NCBI RefSeq assembly: GCF_005405085.1
Contig: NZ_BJDJ01000005.1
Span: forward strand, 1 to 64,000
Length of the DNA: 64,000 nt
Direction: 5' to 3'
DNA from: Lactiplantibacillus daowaiensis
GTDB taxonomy: Bacteria; Bacillota; Bacilli; Lactobacillales; Lactobacillaceae
This document shows positions 30,677-39,724 of this stretch, piece after piece. The translations under genes were made by a program, and so were the position numbers. Within the stretch, counting starts at the first letter, position 1, and the number at the start of each line of letters is the position of its first letter. A model generated the notes under the pieces. That model saw only the letters and a program-made list of their open reading frames with translations. It did no database searches and was not told where the DNA came from.

Positions 30677-33600
30677 ATGCGACCATTAAGTTTAACGTTA
30701 GATTACTTTGGCCCATATCGGCATCAAACCATTGATTTTACCAAGTTCAATGATTTTCCAGTCTTCTTAATTAGTGGGAAGACTGGGGCTGGGAAGACCA
30801 CGATTTTTGATGCGATGTGTTTTGCTCTATTCGGAGGGACTTCTGGTGGTGACCGGGATGTACGGCAGATGCGTTCCGACTTTGCTACCGATGATGAAAC
30901 TACTCAAGTGACGTTTGAATTTGAACATCAAGGTAAGGTATATCAACTCGTTCGGGAACCTGAACAAGTTATTGCTAAGAAACGCGGCGAAGGGACCCAT
31001 AAACAAATTGCCAAAGTGACGTTAACCGTTTTTGACGATGCCGGTACGGAAGTCGACCAAATGGTCAAGGTCAACGCCGTCCAAGCCTACATTCGTGACT
31101 TGTTACAGTTGACGCGCGAACAATTCTCACAAATCGTGTTATTACCCCAAGGCCAATTTCGCCAATTTTTAATGGCCAATAGTGATGATAAAGAAAAAGT
31201 CTTACGCGATATTTTTGGGACGAGTTTATACAGTCGGTGGGCCCAACAACTAAAGCAACAATTAAAGCAACAACAAGCTGCCAATCAGGTCGCTACGCAA
31301 ACCTTAAAGACGTATCAACAGCAACTGACGTGGCCGGCAGATATAACCGCTGAAGTCGCTGATTTAGCGCCCCAAGCAGCAGTAGATCGCCAATTAACCA
31401 TCCAAGCGACGCAAACAGCGCAACAGACCGAATTGGCGGCAACGTTAACCGCCGCTAAAGCGGCCTTGAAACAAGCCCAGGCCAATGAACAAGTGGGCCA
31501 AACATTACATGATAATCATCTGGCTTTACAACGGTTACAAGCTGACCAACAAACCTTAATTGACCAGCAAGCGACAATTACGGCCAAGCGCGCTCAAATC
31601 AAGGTCTTAGATTGGGGCCAAACCTTGGCGACACCAATGAGCCAGCTCAAAGCAGCCCAACAACAAGTGGCGGCTCAAACTGCCGTGCAAGCTGAATTAA
31701 GGCAGCAACAGACGGACTTAGCACTTGCTGAAACGGCCGCCCAAGCTGATGTTCAAGCAATTGCGGCCCAGGCGCCAGCGGCTAAAAAGCGGCAGGCACT
31801 GATCGTGTCCTTGACAGCTAAAAAAGACATCTACCAGCACGTCGATACGACTAAGGCGGCCTTAGCAACGGCCCAGCAGGCGTTGAAGCAAGCCGAAGAT
31901 AACGCACAACAGTTGACGCAAAAAGTCACTCAGCTAACGACTAAACAGGCGACTTTAACGACTCAAGGGGCAGCACTACCAGAGCTATTAAAGCAACAAA
32001 CGGCTTTAACGACCCAACGGCGTGACTTGGAAGATTTGGTCAGAAGTACCAGTGCGGTTGAAGATCAACAACGAGTGATTGACCAACAAAAACAAGCTTT
32101 AGTTGCTCAACAAGCAACGGTAGCGGCTAGAACTCAAGCAGCTAGTGCGGCCGAAGCCACGTATCAGCAGTTAGATAGTGACTGGGCTAGTGCCCAAATC
32201 GCGGTCTTGAGTCAGCGCCTCAAGCCAGGCACGCCTTGTCCGGTATGTGGGGCAACCACGCATCCAAAGCCTGCGGCGACCACGACGACGACTGTTACTG
32301 AGGCGGCTGTAAAAGCCGCGCGCTTGGCCAGCACTAAAGCGGCCACAACATTAGCTGAAGCGAAGAGTCAATTGACCAACTTGCAGGCGCAATTAACGGC
32401 TGCCCAAACGCAACTAGCTGATTTAGTGGTGGCCTTGAAGCAGGCTGCTGAAGCTAAATTACCAATGACTTATACGACTTTGGCGCAATTGCGTGCCGAT
32501 ATGGCCATTACGCAAACACAGCTATTATCCGCACAAATGACGAATCAACGGGCGCAGACGAAAGCCCAGACTGCCCAGGATGAGTTGAAACGGCTGATGC
32601 TCGAATTAACGGCGGCTACCAATCAACAAGCGACCCAAGCAACCGTCGTCACGACGACAAAGCAAACCGTCGTCAAATTACAGACGCAATTGGCGGACCA
32701 GCAACAGCAATTGTCTGCAGATTTTAAAACCTTAAGCGAGTTAGAAACTTATTTATCAACCTTGACCACAGCTCAAAATGAGTATGAACAAGCCCAAGCG
32801 GCGGCTCAAGCCAAATTACAACAAGTGCATGAACAACAATCAGCCGTGACTGCTAAACAGCATACGACTGCTGATTACTTAGCGGCGGCCCAAGCCACAG
32901 TTACTGAACAGACGGCGGTCTTAACGACAGCGATGACTGAGGCGTGGGGGGCACCAGACTTCGACCGGTTGACGCAGCTGTTAGCGACCTTGTCACAACT
33001 AGCCGATTTACGTACAGCGGTCCAAACGTATGATCAACAGTGGTCACAATTGACTGGTCAACTGGCCACACTTAAACAAGCGATTGCGGATCGGCCAGTG
33101 CCTGATTTAGCACAATTAACGGCTAAAACGCAGGCGGCGGTAGCACATGCTGACCAAGTTGAGGCACAATATTATGAGCTTAGTCAGACCTTGCAAGCAA
33201 ATCAGCAACTTGTACGCCAAATGCAAGCGACCCTGACTAAGGTGCATGATCAACAAGCTGATTTAGCGGCGATGGCCCAACTATCAGCGGTAGCCAATGG
33301 GACGGGGCAACAAAAGTTGAGCTTAGAACGGTTTGTCTTGCAAACGTATTTGCAAAAAGTTTTAGTGGTCGGTAATACGCGATTGCAACAATTAACCGGT
33401 GGTCGCTATCAATTCCAATTAGATGCCGCGGTTGGGACATATCGGAATGGGACCGGTCTAGAAATCAATGTTTACGATGATAATGCTGGTAAGGTTCGCA
33501 GTGTGCATACGCTATCTGGTGGGGAAAGTTTCATTGCCGCCTTATCGTTGGCGTTGGCCTTGGCGGAAGTGATTCAGACGCAAGCTGGTGGGATTAAAAT

Positions 33601-33814
33601 CGACGCGCTATTTATTGATGAAGGGTTTGGCTCGCTAGATGAAGATGCCTTAGCCATGGCAATGGAAGCTTTACAAACAGTTGAGGGCCAGTCACGAATG
33701 ATTGGTATCATTAGTCATGTGAGTGAGCTGGAAGAACAATTGCCAGCCCAACTGCAAGTGATTCCTGATGGTAATGGTGAGAGTCATATTAAGTATCAAC
33801 TGAGTTTTGACTAA
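30677..33814 (+). CDS. sbcC: Exonuclease SbcCD, ATPase subunit C
   Basis: A 1045-aa Rad50-type SMC-like ATPase. Walker A is G-K-T-G-A-G-K-T-T near 35-43. Two long Gln/Ala/Thr-rich coiled coils (about 170-510 and 540-860) flank the zinc hook C521-P-V-C524. The signature L-S-G-G-E-S and Walker B A-L-F-I-D-E-G-F-G-S-L-D lie near the C terminus. RBS AGGAGG sits in the sbcD end. No terminator was seen after it, so read-through into the HAD gene is possible. Confidence 0.96.
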   Translation: MRPLSLTLDYFGPYRHQTIDFTKFNDFPVFLISGKTGAGKTTIFDAMCFALFGGTSGGDRDVRQMRSDFATDDETTQVTFEFEHQGKVYQLVREPEQVIAKKRGEGTHKQIAKVTLTVFDDAGTEVDQMVKVNAVQAYIRDLLQLTREQFSQIVLLPQGQFRQFLMANSDDKEKVLRDIFGTSLYSRWAQQLKQQLKQQQAANQVATQTLKTYQQQLTWPADITAEVADLAPQAAVDRQLTIQATQTAQQTELAATLTAAKAALKQAQANEQVGQTLHDNHLALQRLQADQQTLIDQQATITAKRAQIKVLDWGQTLATPMSQLKAAQQQVAAQTAVQAELRQQQTDLALAETAAQADVQAIAAQAPAAKKRQALIVSLTAKKDIYQHVDTTKAALATAQQALKQAEDNAQQLTQKVTQLTTKQATLTTQGAALPELLKQQTALTTQRRDLEDLVRSTSAVEDQQRVIDQQKQALVAQQATVAARTQAASAAEATYQQLDSDWASAQIAVLSQRLKPGTPCPVCGATTHPKPAATTTTTVTEAAVKAARLASTKAATTLAEAKSQLTNLQAQLTAAQTQLADLVVALKQAAEAKLPMTYTTLAQLRADMAITQTQLLSAQMTNQRAQTKAQTAQDELKRLMLELTAATNQQATQATVVTTTKQTVVKLQTQLADQQQQLSADFKTLSELETYLSTLTTAQNEYEQAQAAAQAKLQQVHEQQSAVTAKQHTTADYLAAAQATVTEQTAVLTTAMTEAWGAPDFDRLTQLLATLSQLADLRTAVQTYDQQWSQLTGQLATLKQAIADRPVPDLAQLTAKTQAAVAHADQVEAQYYELSQTLQANQQLVRQMQATLTKVHDQQADLAAMAQLSAVANGTGQQKLSLERFVLQTYLQKVLVVGNTRLQQLTGGRYQFQLDAAVGTYRNGTGLEINVYDDNAGKVRSVHTLSGGESFIAALSLALALAEVIQTQAGGIKIDALFIDEGFGSLDEDALAMAMEALQTVEGQSRMIGIISHVSELEEQLPAQLQVIPDGNGESHIKYQLSFD

Positions 33815-33895
33815 GCTTAATGGCAGGTCAACCACCCCCTCATGGCTAAAATTGCGCTATACTGGTTAGCAAGTTAGTTAGACGGAGGTGTCAGC

Positions 33896-34579
33896 GTGAA
33901 ACAATACGCGATTTTTGATTTGGACAACACGTTGCTTGATTTTACTCGTGGTGAAACCGAGGGCGTGACGCAATTACTACATCAATATGGTGCACAAGAT
34001 GTGACGCAAGGCTTACACATCTATCAACAAATTAATCATCAGGTCTGGCAAGCCATTGAACAAGGGGCCGAACGTGAGCCCCTCTTGAATAGCCGTTTTG
34101 CCAAGACGTTCCAGCAATTAGGCATCCAAGTGGCCGGTCCGGTGGTTGAACAACAGTATCGCCATCATTTGGATACGAACTATTACACCTTGCCAGGCGC
34201 GACGCAATTGTTGGCGCAATTAAAACAAGCGCAGGTGACGTTGATTGCTGGCACGAATGGTATTAAGGCGACCCAGTTGCGTCGCTTAGCTGGATCAGGC
34301 TTAGCACCGTATTTTGATCAAGTCTTTATTTCAGAAGATGTTGGAGTGGCGAAACCGGATGCCCGCTTTTTTGCCCCCATATTTAAACGAAATCCAGCTT
34401 TAACGGCGACAAATGCGCTAATGATTGGCGATGGCCTACAATCTGATATTTTAGGTGCCCAGCAGGCGGCTTTACCTAGTGTGTGGTTTAATCCGCAGCA
34501 CCTTAGTCATGCCGCTGCGATTCAACCAACCTACGAAGCTGATTCATATGCTGCCATCGCTAAACTGATTTTAGCGTAA
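33896..34579 (+). CDS. HAD-superfamily phosphatase (YjjG-like)
   Basis: A 227-aa cytoplasmic HAD hydrolase with a GTG start behind the strong RBS GGAGGTG. Motif I is F-D-L-D-N-T-L-L-D-F (catalytic Asp8 and Asp10), motif II is the T-N-G region, and motifs III/IV are K-P-D-A-R-F-F and I-G-D-G-L-Q-S-D-I. The alpha-helical cap and overall pattern resemble YjjG-type pyrimidine-nucleotide phosphatases, which clear non-canonical nucleotides. The substrate is inferred only. Confidence 0.85.
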   Translation: MKQYAIFDLDNTLLDFTRGETEGVTQLLHQYGAQDVTQGLHIYQQINHQVWQAIEQGAEREPLLNSRFAKTFQQLGIQVAGPVVEQQYRHHLDTNYYTLPGATQLLAQLKQAQVTLIAGTNGIKATQLRRLAGSGLAPYFDQVFISEDVGVAKPDARFFAPIFKRNPALTATNALMIGDGLQSDILGAQQAALPSVWFNPQHLSHAAAIQPTYEADSYAAIAKLILA

Positions 34580-34582
34580 ATG

Positions 34583-34616
34583 ATAAACGACTTAGTCCTG
34601 ACTAGGTCGTTTATTT
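34583..34616 (+). terminator. Terminator of the HAD gene
   Basis: 15-bp A/T-bounded stem (34583-34597 with 34600-34614) with one G-U pair, followed by T-rich sequence. Confidence 0.8.
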
Positions 34617-34642
34617 TATTTGGCGTTACAATAGAACAAAAC

Positions 34643-34658
34643 TGTTTCACGTGAAACA
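34643..34658. other. parS: parS site (ParB/Spo0J binding)
   Basis: TGTTTCACGTGAAACA is a perfect 16-bp palindrome identical to the chromosomal parS consensus known from Bacillus and other Firmicutes. It lies in the leader of the MoxR gene, about 11 bp after a possible TACAAT -10 element (34627-34632). parS sites cluster around the replication origin, which suggests the window is in the origin-proximal part of the chromosome. No second copy was noticed. Confidence 0.9.
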
Positions 34659-34680
34659 AAATGAAAGGGGAAAACACAAA

Positions 34681-35874
34681 GTGGCCTTATCTTATCAAGC
34701 TTTATTAACCGCGGTACCGGTCGTCTTAAAGGCGGGTAATGTTCCCAATATTGTTGGCGAAGCGGGTATCGGTAAATCGGCACTAGTGGCTGAGGTGGCG
34801 CACCGCTTGCAAGCAAAGTTATTCACCACAGTCGTGAGTTTGTCAGAAAAAGGGGACTTAGCCATTCCAGTCCCACCGTTAACGAGCGACTCCTTTATTC
34901 AAACGAAAGCCTATGGACAGTTAGCTGATGTGCAATATGGCTATGCGCATACGTTAATTGCCATTATTAGCTACGCCGAAGCGCATCCGCAACAACCGAT
35001 TATTTGGTTTTTAGATGAGTTCAATCGCGGCACCCAAGCGGTTCAAAGCGAATTGATGAACCTCGTTTTACAACGGACCATCAATACGTTAACTTTGCCA
35101 GATCAAGTCCAGCTGGTGTTAGCAGAAAACCCAGATGCCAGTATGACTGGGTTTGCCGCCAGTGACTATGGGGTTGTTGCTGGGGATGCGGCGATTAAAG
35201 ATCGGACCGTTCGGCTAGTCATGCGTACCGATGCGGGCGATTGGCTCCACTGGGCCGCACAAGTCCCAGCCGGAAAAACTGAGCCCAATATTCACCCGCT
35301 CGTGCAACAGTTTATTGGTGCTGATGCAACGCGGCTTAATCAAGCCGATGCGCAGGGTGACTTGGTCGCAACACCGCGTGCTTGGCACCGGGTCTCGCAA
35401 AACTTAACTGTCTTGCTGACACTTTCAGCGGCCGAACAAGCTGCCGTCGCGTTAGACATCTTCCAAGGTGATGTTGGTGAGACGTTGGGGTTAGCGTTTT
35501 ATCAATTCTTAGAACAACAAGCGATTCAACTAACGCCAGCGGATCTTTACACGAGTCAACCAGTTGGTGCAGTGGTACCGGCGCCAGTATTAAAACAATT
35601 TCAGGCGATGAGTGAAGCGCAAAAGAGTACGTTGTTGGCAAGTTGTCTGCAAATGACGAACCAGTATCCATTAACAGATGATCAACTGGCTGGCCGCTTT
35701 TTACAGTTATTGCAGTTACTTAGTCCCGATGGTCAATTTGCATTGGTACAACAGATCGGGCAACACCGTGATTTGCTAAAACAGCTGTATACCGCTAATA
35801 TTGCGCAGACGAGTCCATATGTGACGGCCCTTTACCAATATCTACAACAAGTTGCGAGTTGGTCAAATCAATAG
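34681..35874 (+). CDS. MoxR-type AAA+ ATPase
   Basis: A 397-aa cytoplasmic AAA+ protein of the MoxR group. GTG 34681 is chosen because AAAGGGG precedes it; an upstream in-frame GTG at 34651 lies inside parS. Walker A G-E-A-G-I-G-K-S (26-33), Walker B I-I-W-F-L-D112-E113-F-N-R-G. A C-terminal helical region (about 270-397) is not recognised. MoxR ATPases act as chaperones with VWA-domain partners, and the next gene encodes one. Confidence 0.85.
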   Translation: MALSYQALLTAVPVVLKAGNVPNIVGEAGIGKSALVAEVAHRLQAKLFTTVVSLSEKGDLAIPVPPLTSDSFIQTKAYGQLADVQYGYAHTLIAIISYAEAHPQQPIIWFLDEFNRGTQAVQSELMNLVLQRTINTLTLPDQVQLVLAENPDASMTGFAASDYGVVAGDAAIKDRTVRLVMRTDAGDWLHWAAQVPAGKTEPNIHPLVQQFIGADATRLNQADAQGDLVATPRAWHRVSQNLTVLLTLSAAEQAAVALDIFQGDVGETLGLAFYQFLEQQAIQLTPADLYTSQPVGAVVPAPVLKQFQAMSEAQKSTLLASCLQMTNQYPLTDDQLAGRFLQLLQLLSPDGQFALVQQIGQHRDLLKQLYTANIAQTSPYVTALYQYLQQVASWSNQ

Positions 35875-35886
35875 GAGGTCTTGACC

Positions 35887-37254
35887 ATGATAAATAACGC
35901 AGCGGCCTACGCCACTTGGCGTCAGCAAGTATTGACCATGCCTGAAAACCCGCCGACCGCAGCGGCAGCTGTGATGATCCAACGGGCCATCATCGAACTA
36001 CTAGCAACAGATCAATTTTATGGCGAAGTGTTGACCCGCTTACCACGACAAACTGAGCCACAATTGACCGCGCCGTTTGCTCTGATCTGGCAAGCCAATC
36101 GCTTATGCTTACAATTTGCCGCGCAGCCGTTAGCACAGACGTTTACCCGTTTTGACGAATTGCAAGCTGGCCTTAAACATGTGGCGTTACATGTCATTTG
36201 GCAACACCCGCTCCGTTATCGCCAACAGGTCCAATCGCAGCCACAGTTAGTGCAATTAGCAACTGATTTGGCAGTGAACCAGTATGTGAGTGGATTGCCT
36301 AAAGGTAGCCCCCAACTAGCCACGATTCAACCGACCGTCGCCGTGCCGTTACCAATCAAAGCTGACTCACAAGTGTATTTACGTCTGCTGCAGTCGGCAG
36401 CTGAAACTAGTCATACGACTGGTGACACAACAGCATCAGCGGATAAGACGCGCCAGCAAGCTAATCCCCAACCAGCAGCTGGAGCTGGCACTGCCCAGAC
36501 GATGATCGATAGTCCACATAGTTGGCAAGCAACGACTGGTCAATTGACGAATCCAAACTTAGCGCAAGCCCGCTTGCAGCAGTTGACCCAAACGGCATGG
36601 CAACAAACGACACTAGCGAATCGCGGCCTCGTTGCTGGACAAATCGTCACGCAATTACAAGTGACGCGGCAACCAGCGGCGTTAGATTGGCGGCGGTTAC
36701 TGGCAACTGGCATCGGTCAAATGCCAGTGGGAAAGCGACCATCACGTGCCCGGTTTAATCGGCGCCAACCGACGCGCATGGAGTTGCCTGGCCAAATTAG
36801 TGATCCGCAGCTGCAAGTGCGCGTTTATGTGGATCATTCGGGTTCGATTAGTGATACCACCTTACAATACTTATTGAGTCAAGTGGCGACGTTGACCCAA
36901 GCGATTGCCGCAACGATTACGGTCAGTACGTTTGATGCCGTGGTTCAACCCGGCCAAGTCTATCAGGCCAATTTACCGCAACAGATTCGGTTTACACGTG
37001 TTGGCGGTGGTGGGACGGTGTATCAAAGTATTTTTGATGACTTAAAACGGTGCCATGCGACTAATCGGACGACCTTAGCCTTGATTTTAACCGATGGTCA
37101 GGGAGAACGAACGGTAGTTTCGCACGGGTTCACGAACGTTATTTGGCTATTAGCGACCGCCCATGACCGGTTATCGGTACAACCGGTTATTGGCCGAGTC
37201 GTGACATTTAAACCGGGGGAGGATCATGATGACGATACCTTTAAAGCCAACTGA
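35887..37254 (+). CDS. VWA-domain protein, partner of the MoxR ATPase (DUF2201-like)
   Basis: A 456-aa cytoplasmic protein, ATG 35887 with AGGAGG 8-9 nt upstream. The N-terminal half (about 1-180) resembles the putative metallopeptidase-like region of DUF2201 proteins, followed by a Gln/Ala-rich linker (about 180-215). A C-terminal VWA-like domain (about 310-456) has the metal-binding motif D316-H-S-G-S320 and T-D-G-Q. I see no HExxH, so peptidase activity is doubtful. VWA proteins with MoxR partners typically remodel or insert cofactors into targets. Its 3' end overlaps the next gene by 29 nt. Confidence 0.8.
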   Translation: MINNAAAYATWRQQVLTMPENPPTAAAAVMIQRAIIELLATDQFYGEVLTRLPRQTEPQLTAPFALIWQANRLCLQFAAQPLAQTFTRFDELQAGLKHVALHVIWQHPLRYRQQVQSQPQLVQLATDLAVNQYVSGLPKGSPQLATIQPTVAVPLPIKADSQVYLRLLQSAAETSHTTGDTTASADKTRQQANPQPAAGAGTAQTMIDSPHSWQATTGQLTNPNLAQARLQQLTQTAWQQTTLANRGLVAGQIVTQLQVTRQPAALDWRRLLATGIGQMPVGKRPSRARFNRRQPTRMELPGQISDPQLQVRVYVDHSGSISDTTLQYLLSQVATLTQAIAATITVSTFDAVVQPGQVYQANLPQQIRFTRVGGGGTVYQSIFDDLKRCHATNRTTLALILTDGQGERTVVSHGFTNVIWLLATAHDRLSVQPVIGRVVTFKPGEDHDDDTFKAN

Positions 37255-37528
37255 TATGCAGTCGTTATTAACACACGACCACCGTTATCAACGCGCCGTT
37301 GCCGTGTTGCATGATGACTGGTTGACGATCATGGCGGATGAAACGCGAGCAGATCGGCAACGTATTCAACCTGATGATCTTTACTTTGCCCAAGCACTAC
37401 TGGCGAGTGGGGCGGTGACCAGTCAAGCTGACTTTACGAGTTATGCCGGTGTCCAAGCGTTGCGACAGCGACTTGGTAATCAACTGAGTCCAGCGGCGCA
37501 ACAAGCTTTAATCAAGCCGTATCTATAA
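37226..37528 (+). CDS. Hypothetical protein, third gene of the MoxR-VWA operon
   Basis: A 100-aa soluble protein with no recognised domain. It is rich in Gln, Ala, Asp and Leu and predicted mainly helical. ATG 37226 has GGGGGAGG just upstream, inside the end of the VWA gene; the 29-nt overlap and strong RBS indicate coupled translation. It may be an adaptor or substrate of the pair, but this is only inferred from position. Confidence 0.72.
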   Translation: MMTIPLKPTDMQSLLTHDHRYQRAVAVLHDDWLTIMADETRADRQRIQPDDLYFAQALLASGAVTSQADFTSYAGVQALRQRLGNQLSPAAQQALIKPYL

Positions 37529-37574
37529 AAAAGCAGTGCCTTGAAGTCGATTGATTTCAAGGCACTGCTTTTTT
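37527..37574. terminator. Bidirectional terminator
   Basis: Perfect 19-bp stem (37527-37545 with 37556-37574) with A6 and T6 ends, between convergent genes. Confidence 0.93.
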
Positions 37575-37575
37575 A

Positions 37576-38160
37576 TTAGATTGCCAAAAACTTGGCCCAA
37601 GTTTGTTGGCATTGGGTGATATCGGGGTGACTCCCTTGTCGTAGCCGGGTTTGTAACCCAATCCGAGCTTCCAATAAGCTTTGTGCTAATCCCATACTAG
37701 ATTGTGTGGCCACAATTGTTTGATTGGCCTGACCCTTTAAAATGACCGAGGCCATTAAAGTTAAATAGTCATCATAGAAACGGTCAGTGATTTGTTTAAC
37801 GTCGGTATCGGTCGTCGCAAATTCGGCGACGGCGTTATCAATCAAATCGCCAGCAGGCTGATCAGTTGTGGTGAGCCCTTGCGTCAATAACATCATTAAA
37901 ATGGTCAACGGGCTTTCACCAGCTTGTTCGAGTGCCTGCATGGCTTGGGTTGTCGCAGCTAACATAAGCTGATGATAGTGTTGTAACGATTTGATATAAA
38001 TCGTATGTTTATCACCGAGAGCGTTGTAAAGGCTTTGCTTTTTGACGCCGCTCGTCGCGACAATCTCATCCATTGACGTGTGATAGTAGCCATTTTGCCA
38101 GAATAGTCGCATGATCTGGTCGATGACTTGGGTATTATCAAATGTTTTCTTGGCGGGCAT
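37576..38160 (-). CDS. TetR/AcrR-family regulator
   Basis: A 194-aa regulator with a clear N-terminal HTH (S-M-D-E-I-V-A-T-S-G-V-K-K-Q-S-L-Y-N-A-L-G, about 29-49) and helical C-terminal ligand domain. The target is unknown. The minus-strand promoter has an extended -10 (TGC-TATACT, core 38197-38202) within an imperfect palindrome around AAGCGCTT, a possible autoregulatory operator. The nearest divergent genes are the csc cluster, more than 600 bp away. Confidence 0.85.
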   Translation of the reverse strand: MPAKKTFDNTQVIDQIMRLFWQNGYYHTSMDEIVATSGVKKQSLYNALGDKHTIYIKSLQHYHQLMLAATTQAMQALEQAGESPLTILMMLLTQGLTTTDQPAGDLIDNAVAEFATTDTDVKQITDRFYDDYLTLMASVILKGQANQTIVATQSSMGLAQSLLEARIGLQTRLRQGSHPDITQCQQTWAKFLAI

Positions 38161-38667
38161 GCTAGGTTCCTACTTTCGTGTGTAATCGTTAAAATCAGTA
38201 TAGCATAAGCGCTTGTCACTGAAATTACAGGATTGTTGCCGAGTTATTAATTTCTTTATTTTAATAGGAAGTTTTAATCTAAACCAGTCGATTTAAAAGG
38301 CAGAAGATATTATTATTGCAATATTTATAAGACTAGAACCAATTTGAAAATAAATATAAATCTACCAATGGCGGCGGTGAATCCGTTATCATGGCGAAAT
38401 GTGCTGTTTAAAATAGTTATAGCTATGAAAGATAATAGCTAATAATTAATCACATTGAAATCTCATTATAATATAATGTTAAGAGTTTTATTGATTAAAT
38501 GGGTCAACAAAATACCATGAAATGATTTTTTTGATAACTAACAAACCTTGATATTAAACTGATTACAGCAGTTTTTATAAATTGTTTTATGATTTTATGA
38601 ATATGAGGAATTGCCAATAAAGGTGTTAAAAAGGCATTTTGAACTGTTAGTTAAGCCACTTCATCAA

Positions 38668-38697
38668 TTGACAATGTTTACGATTACATGCTATATT
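38668..38697 (+). promoter_or_regulatory. Promoter of the csc cluster
   Basis: TTGACA (38668-38673), an 18-nt spacer and an extended -10 TGC-TATATT (38692-38697). The upstream 38220-38660 stretch is AT-rich and contains no convincing gene. Confidence 0.75.
38675..38689 (-). promoter_or_regulatory. cre site (CcpA) in the csc promoter spacer
   Basis: On the minus strand ATGTAATCGTAAACA matches every fixed position of WTGNAANCGNWNNCW. It lies between -35 and -10, which predicts repression by CcpA. Confidence 0.72.
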
Positions 38698-38796
38698 TTC
38701 GTTGCTGATAGGGACCATTTGGTCGTGCACTATCGGTCGTCAACAGTCAGTTTTATAAATCAATTAATTGTAGAGCGACGCGAAAGGGGTGGTTAG

Positions 38797-39081
38797 ATGA
38801 TGCGTTGGGTATTAGGACTAATCGGACTCAGTTGGGGTTGGTTACCATTAAAGAGCAGTGCCGATGTTCAACAAAGTACTTATCATGTCACTGTCGCCAC
38901 CTCTAGTCGTGCCACGCAAGGCGATGCCATTAATCAAGGACCGCTTTCGGGGGTGCTTCCGCAGATGAATGAATCACAGCAGTGGGTGCTGTGCGGAATC
39001 ACGTTACTAATCATTGGGTTATTAGGACTACTGATCAAACTCTGGTGGAATAACCATCAACAAATAAAGGAGCAATCGTGA
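38797..39081 (+). CDS. cscD: Small LPxTG-like surface protein of the csc cluster
   Basis: A 94-aa protein with an N-terminal signal peptide (about 1-22), a short extracellular part, the sorting-like motif L-P-Q-M-N-E (about 54-59), a hydrophobic C-terminal helix and a short charged tail. L. plantarum sortase substrates use LPQTxE; here Thr is replaced by Met, so cleavage by sortase is uncertain and the protein may remain membrane-anchored. RBS AAAGGGGTGG. First gene of the cluster; the stop overlaps the next start (TGATG). Confidence 0.78.
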   Translation: MMRWVLGLIGLSWGWLPLKSSADVQQSTYHVTVATSSRATQGDAINQGPLSGVLPQMNESQQWVLCGITLLIIGLLGLLIKLWWNNHQQIKEQS

Positions 39082-39683
39082 TGAAGAAATATGTAGGAAC
39101 TGTTATTGCTAGTCTCTCACTATTAACTGCACTACCCTTAGCTGCCAATGCTGATGATACTAATACAGAAAAGCAAACGACCGCTAAGATTGAATTAACT
39201 CAGGATGAAACAAATAAGGATATTACATTAGATAATGCCCCAACGTTTGATTTTGATAGCAACGTTAATTTAAATACAAGTCATACTTACAAAGCACAAA
39301 CGGTTACTGATAAGGTCCATGTCACTAACCCTGGTAACTCTGAAGGGTGGAGCGTTAGTGTAACGGGTTCTGACTTTAATGGGACTGGTGATACGAGTGG
39401 CGCTTTAAAAGGTGCTAAGTTGTCCTTAAACAGTGGGACCGTAACACCGGATGATGAAGCCAATGCGTCAACGTTGCCAAGCACAAACAATGTGGATGTT
39501 AATACTAGTGCCCAATTAGTCTTAACGGCCGGGACTGGTGAAGGGGTCGGGTTATACAGCTTGAATTATGATGCTGATAACGTTGAACTTTATATTCCAG
39601 CGGGTAACGTGGCCGGGACGTATACGTCGAATTTAACGTGGACGTTAGGTAATGCGCCAACTGGGACCACTGCTAAGAAGTAA
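39081..39683 (+). CDS. cscB: Small WxL-domain cell-surface protein
   Basis: A 200-aa secreted protein: signal peptide ending near A-N-A-D (about 25), then a WxL domain with the proximal G-W-S-V-S-V and the distal T-W-T-L near the C terminus. WxL domains bind peptidoglycan non-covalently. ATG 39081 has AAGGAG 8 nt away and overlaps the previous stop. csc clusters are proposed to build a surface complex for plant polysaccharide capture. Confidence 0.88.
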   Translation: MKKYVGTVIASLSLLTALPLAANADDTNTEKQTTAKIELTQDETNKDITLDNAPTFDFDSNVNLNTSHTYKAQTVTDKVHVTNPGNSEGWSVSVTGSDFNGTGDTSGALKGAKLSLNSGTVTPDDEANASTLPSTNNVDVNTSAQLVLTAGTGEGVGLYSLNYDADNVELYIPAGNVAGTYTSNLTWTLGNAPTGTTAKK

Positions 39684-39724
39684 ATTCTAAGCATGAGCTT
39701 CGCCAGCAGAACTGAGGTGGAACC

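Noticed and set aside
34651-34680. Upstream GTG start for the MoxR ATPase
   Set aside because: The codon is within parS and has no RBS; GTG 34681 follows AAAGGGG.
38611-38796. A 61-aa ORF before the csc cluster
   Set aside because: It would start upstream of and run through the csc promoter, and has no RBS.
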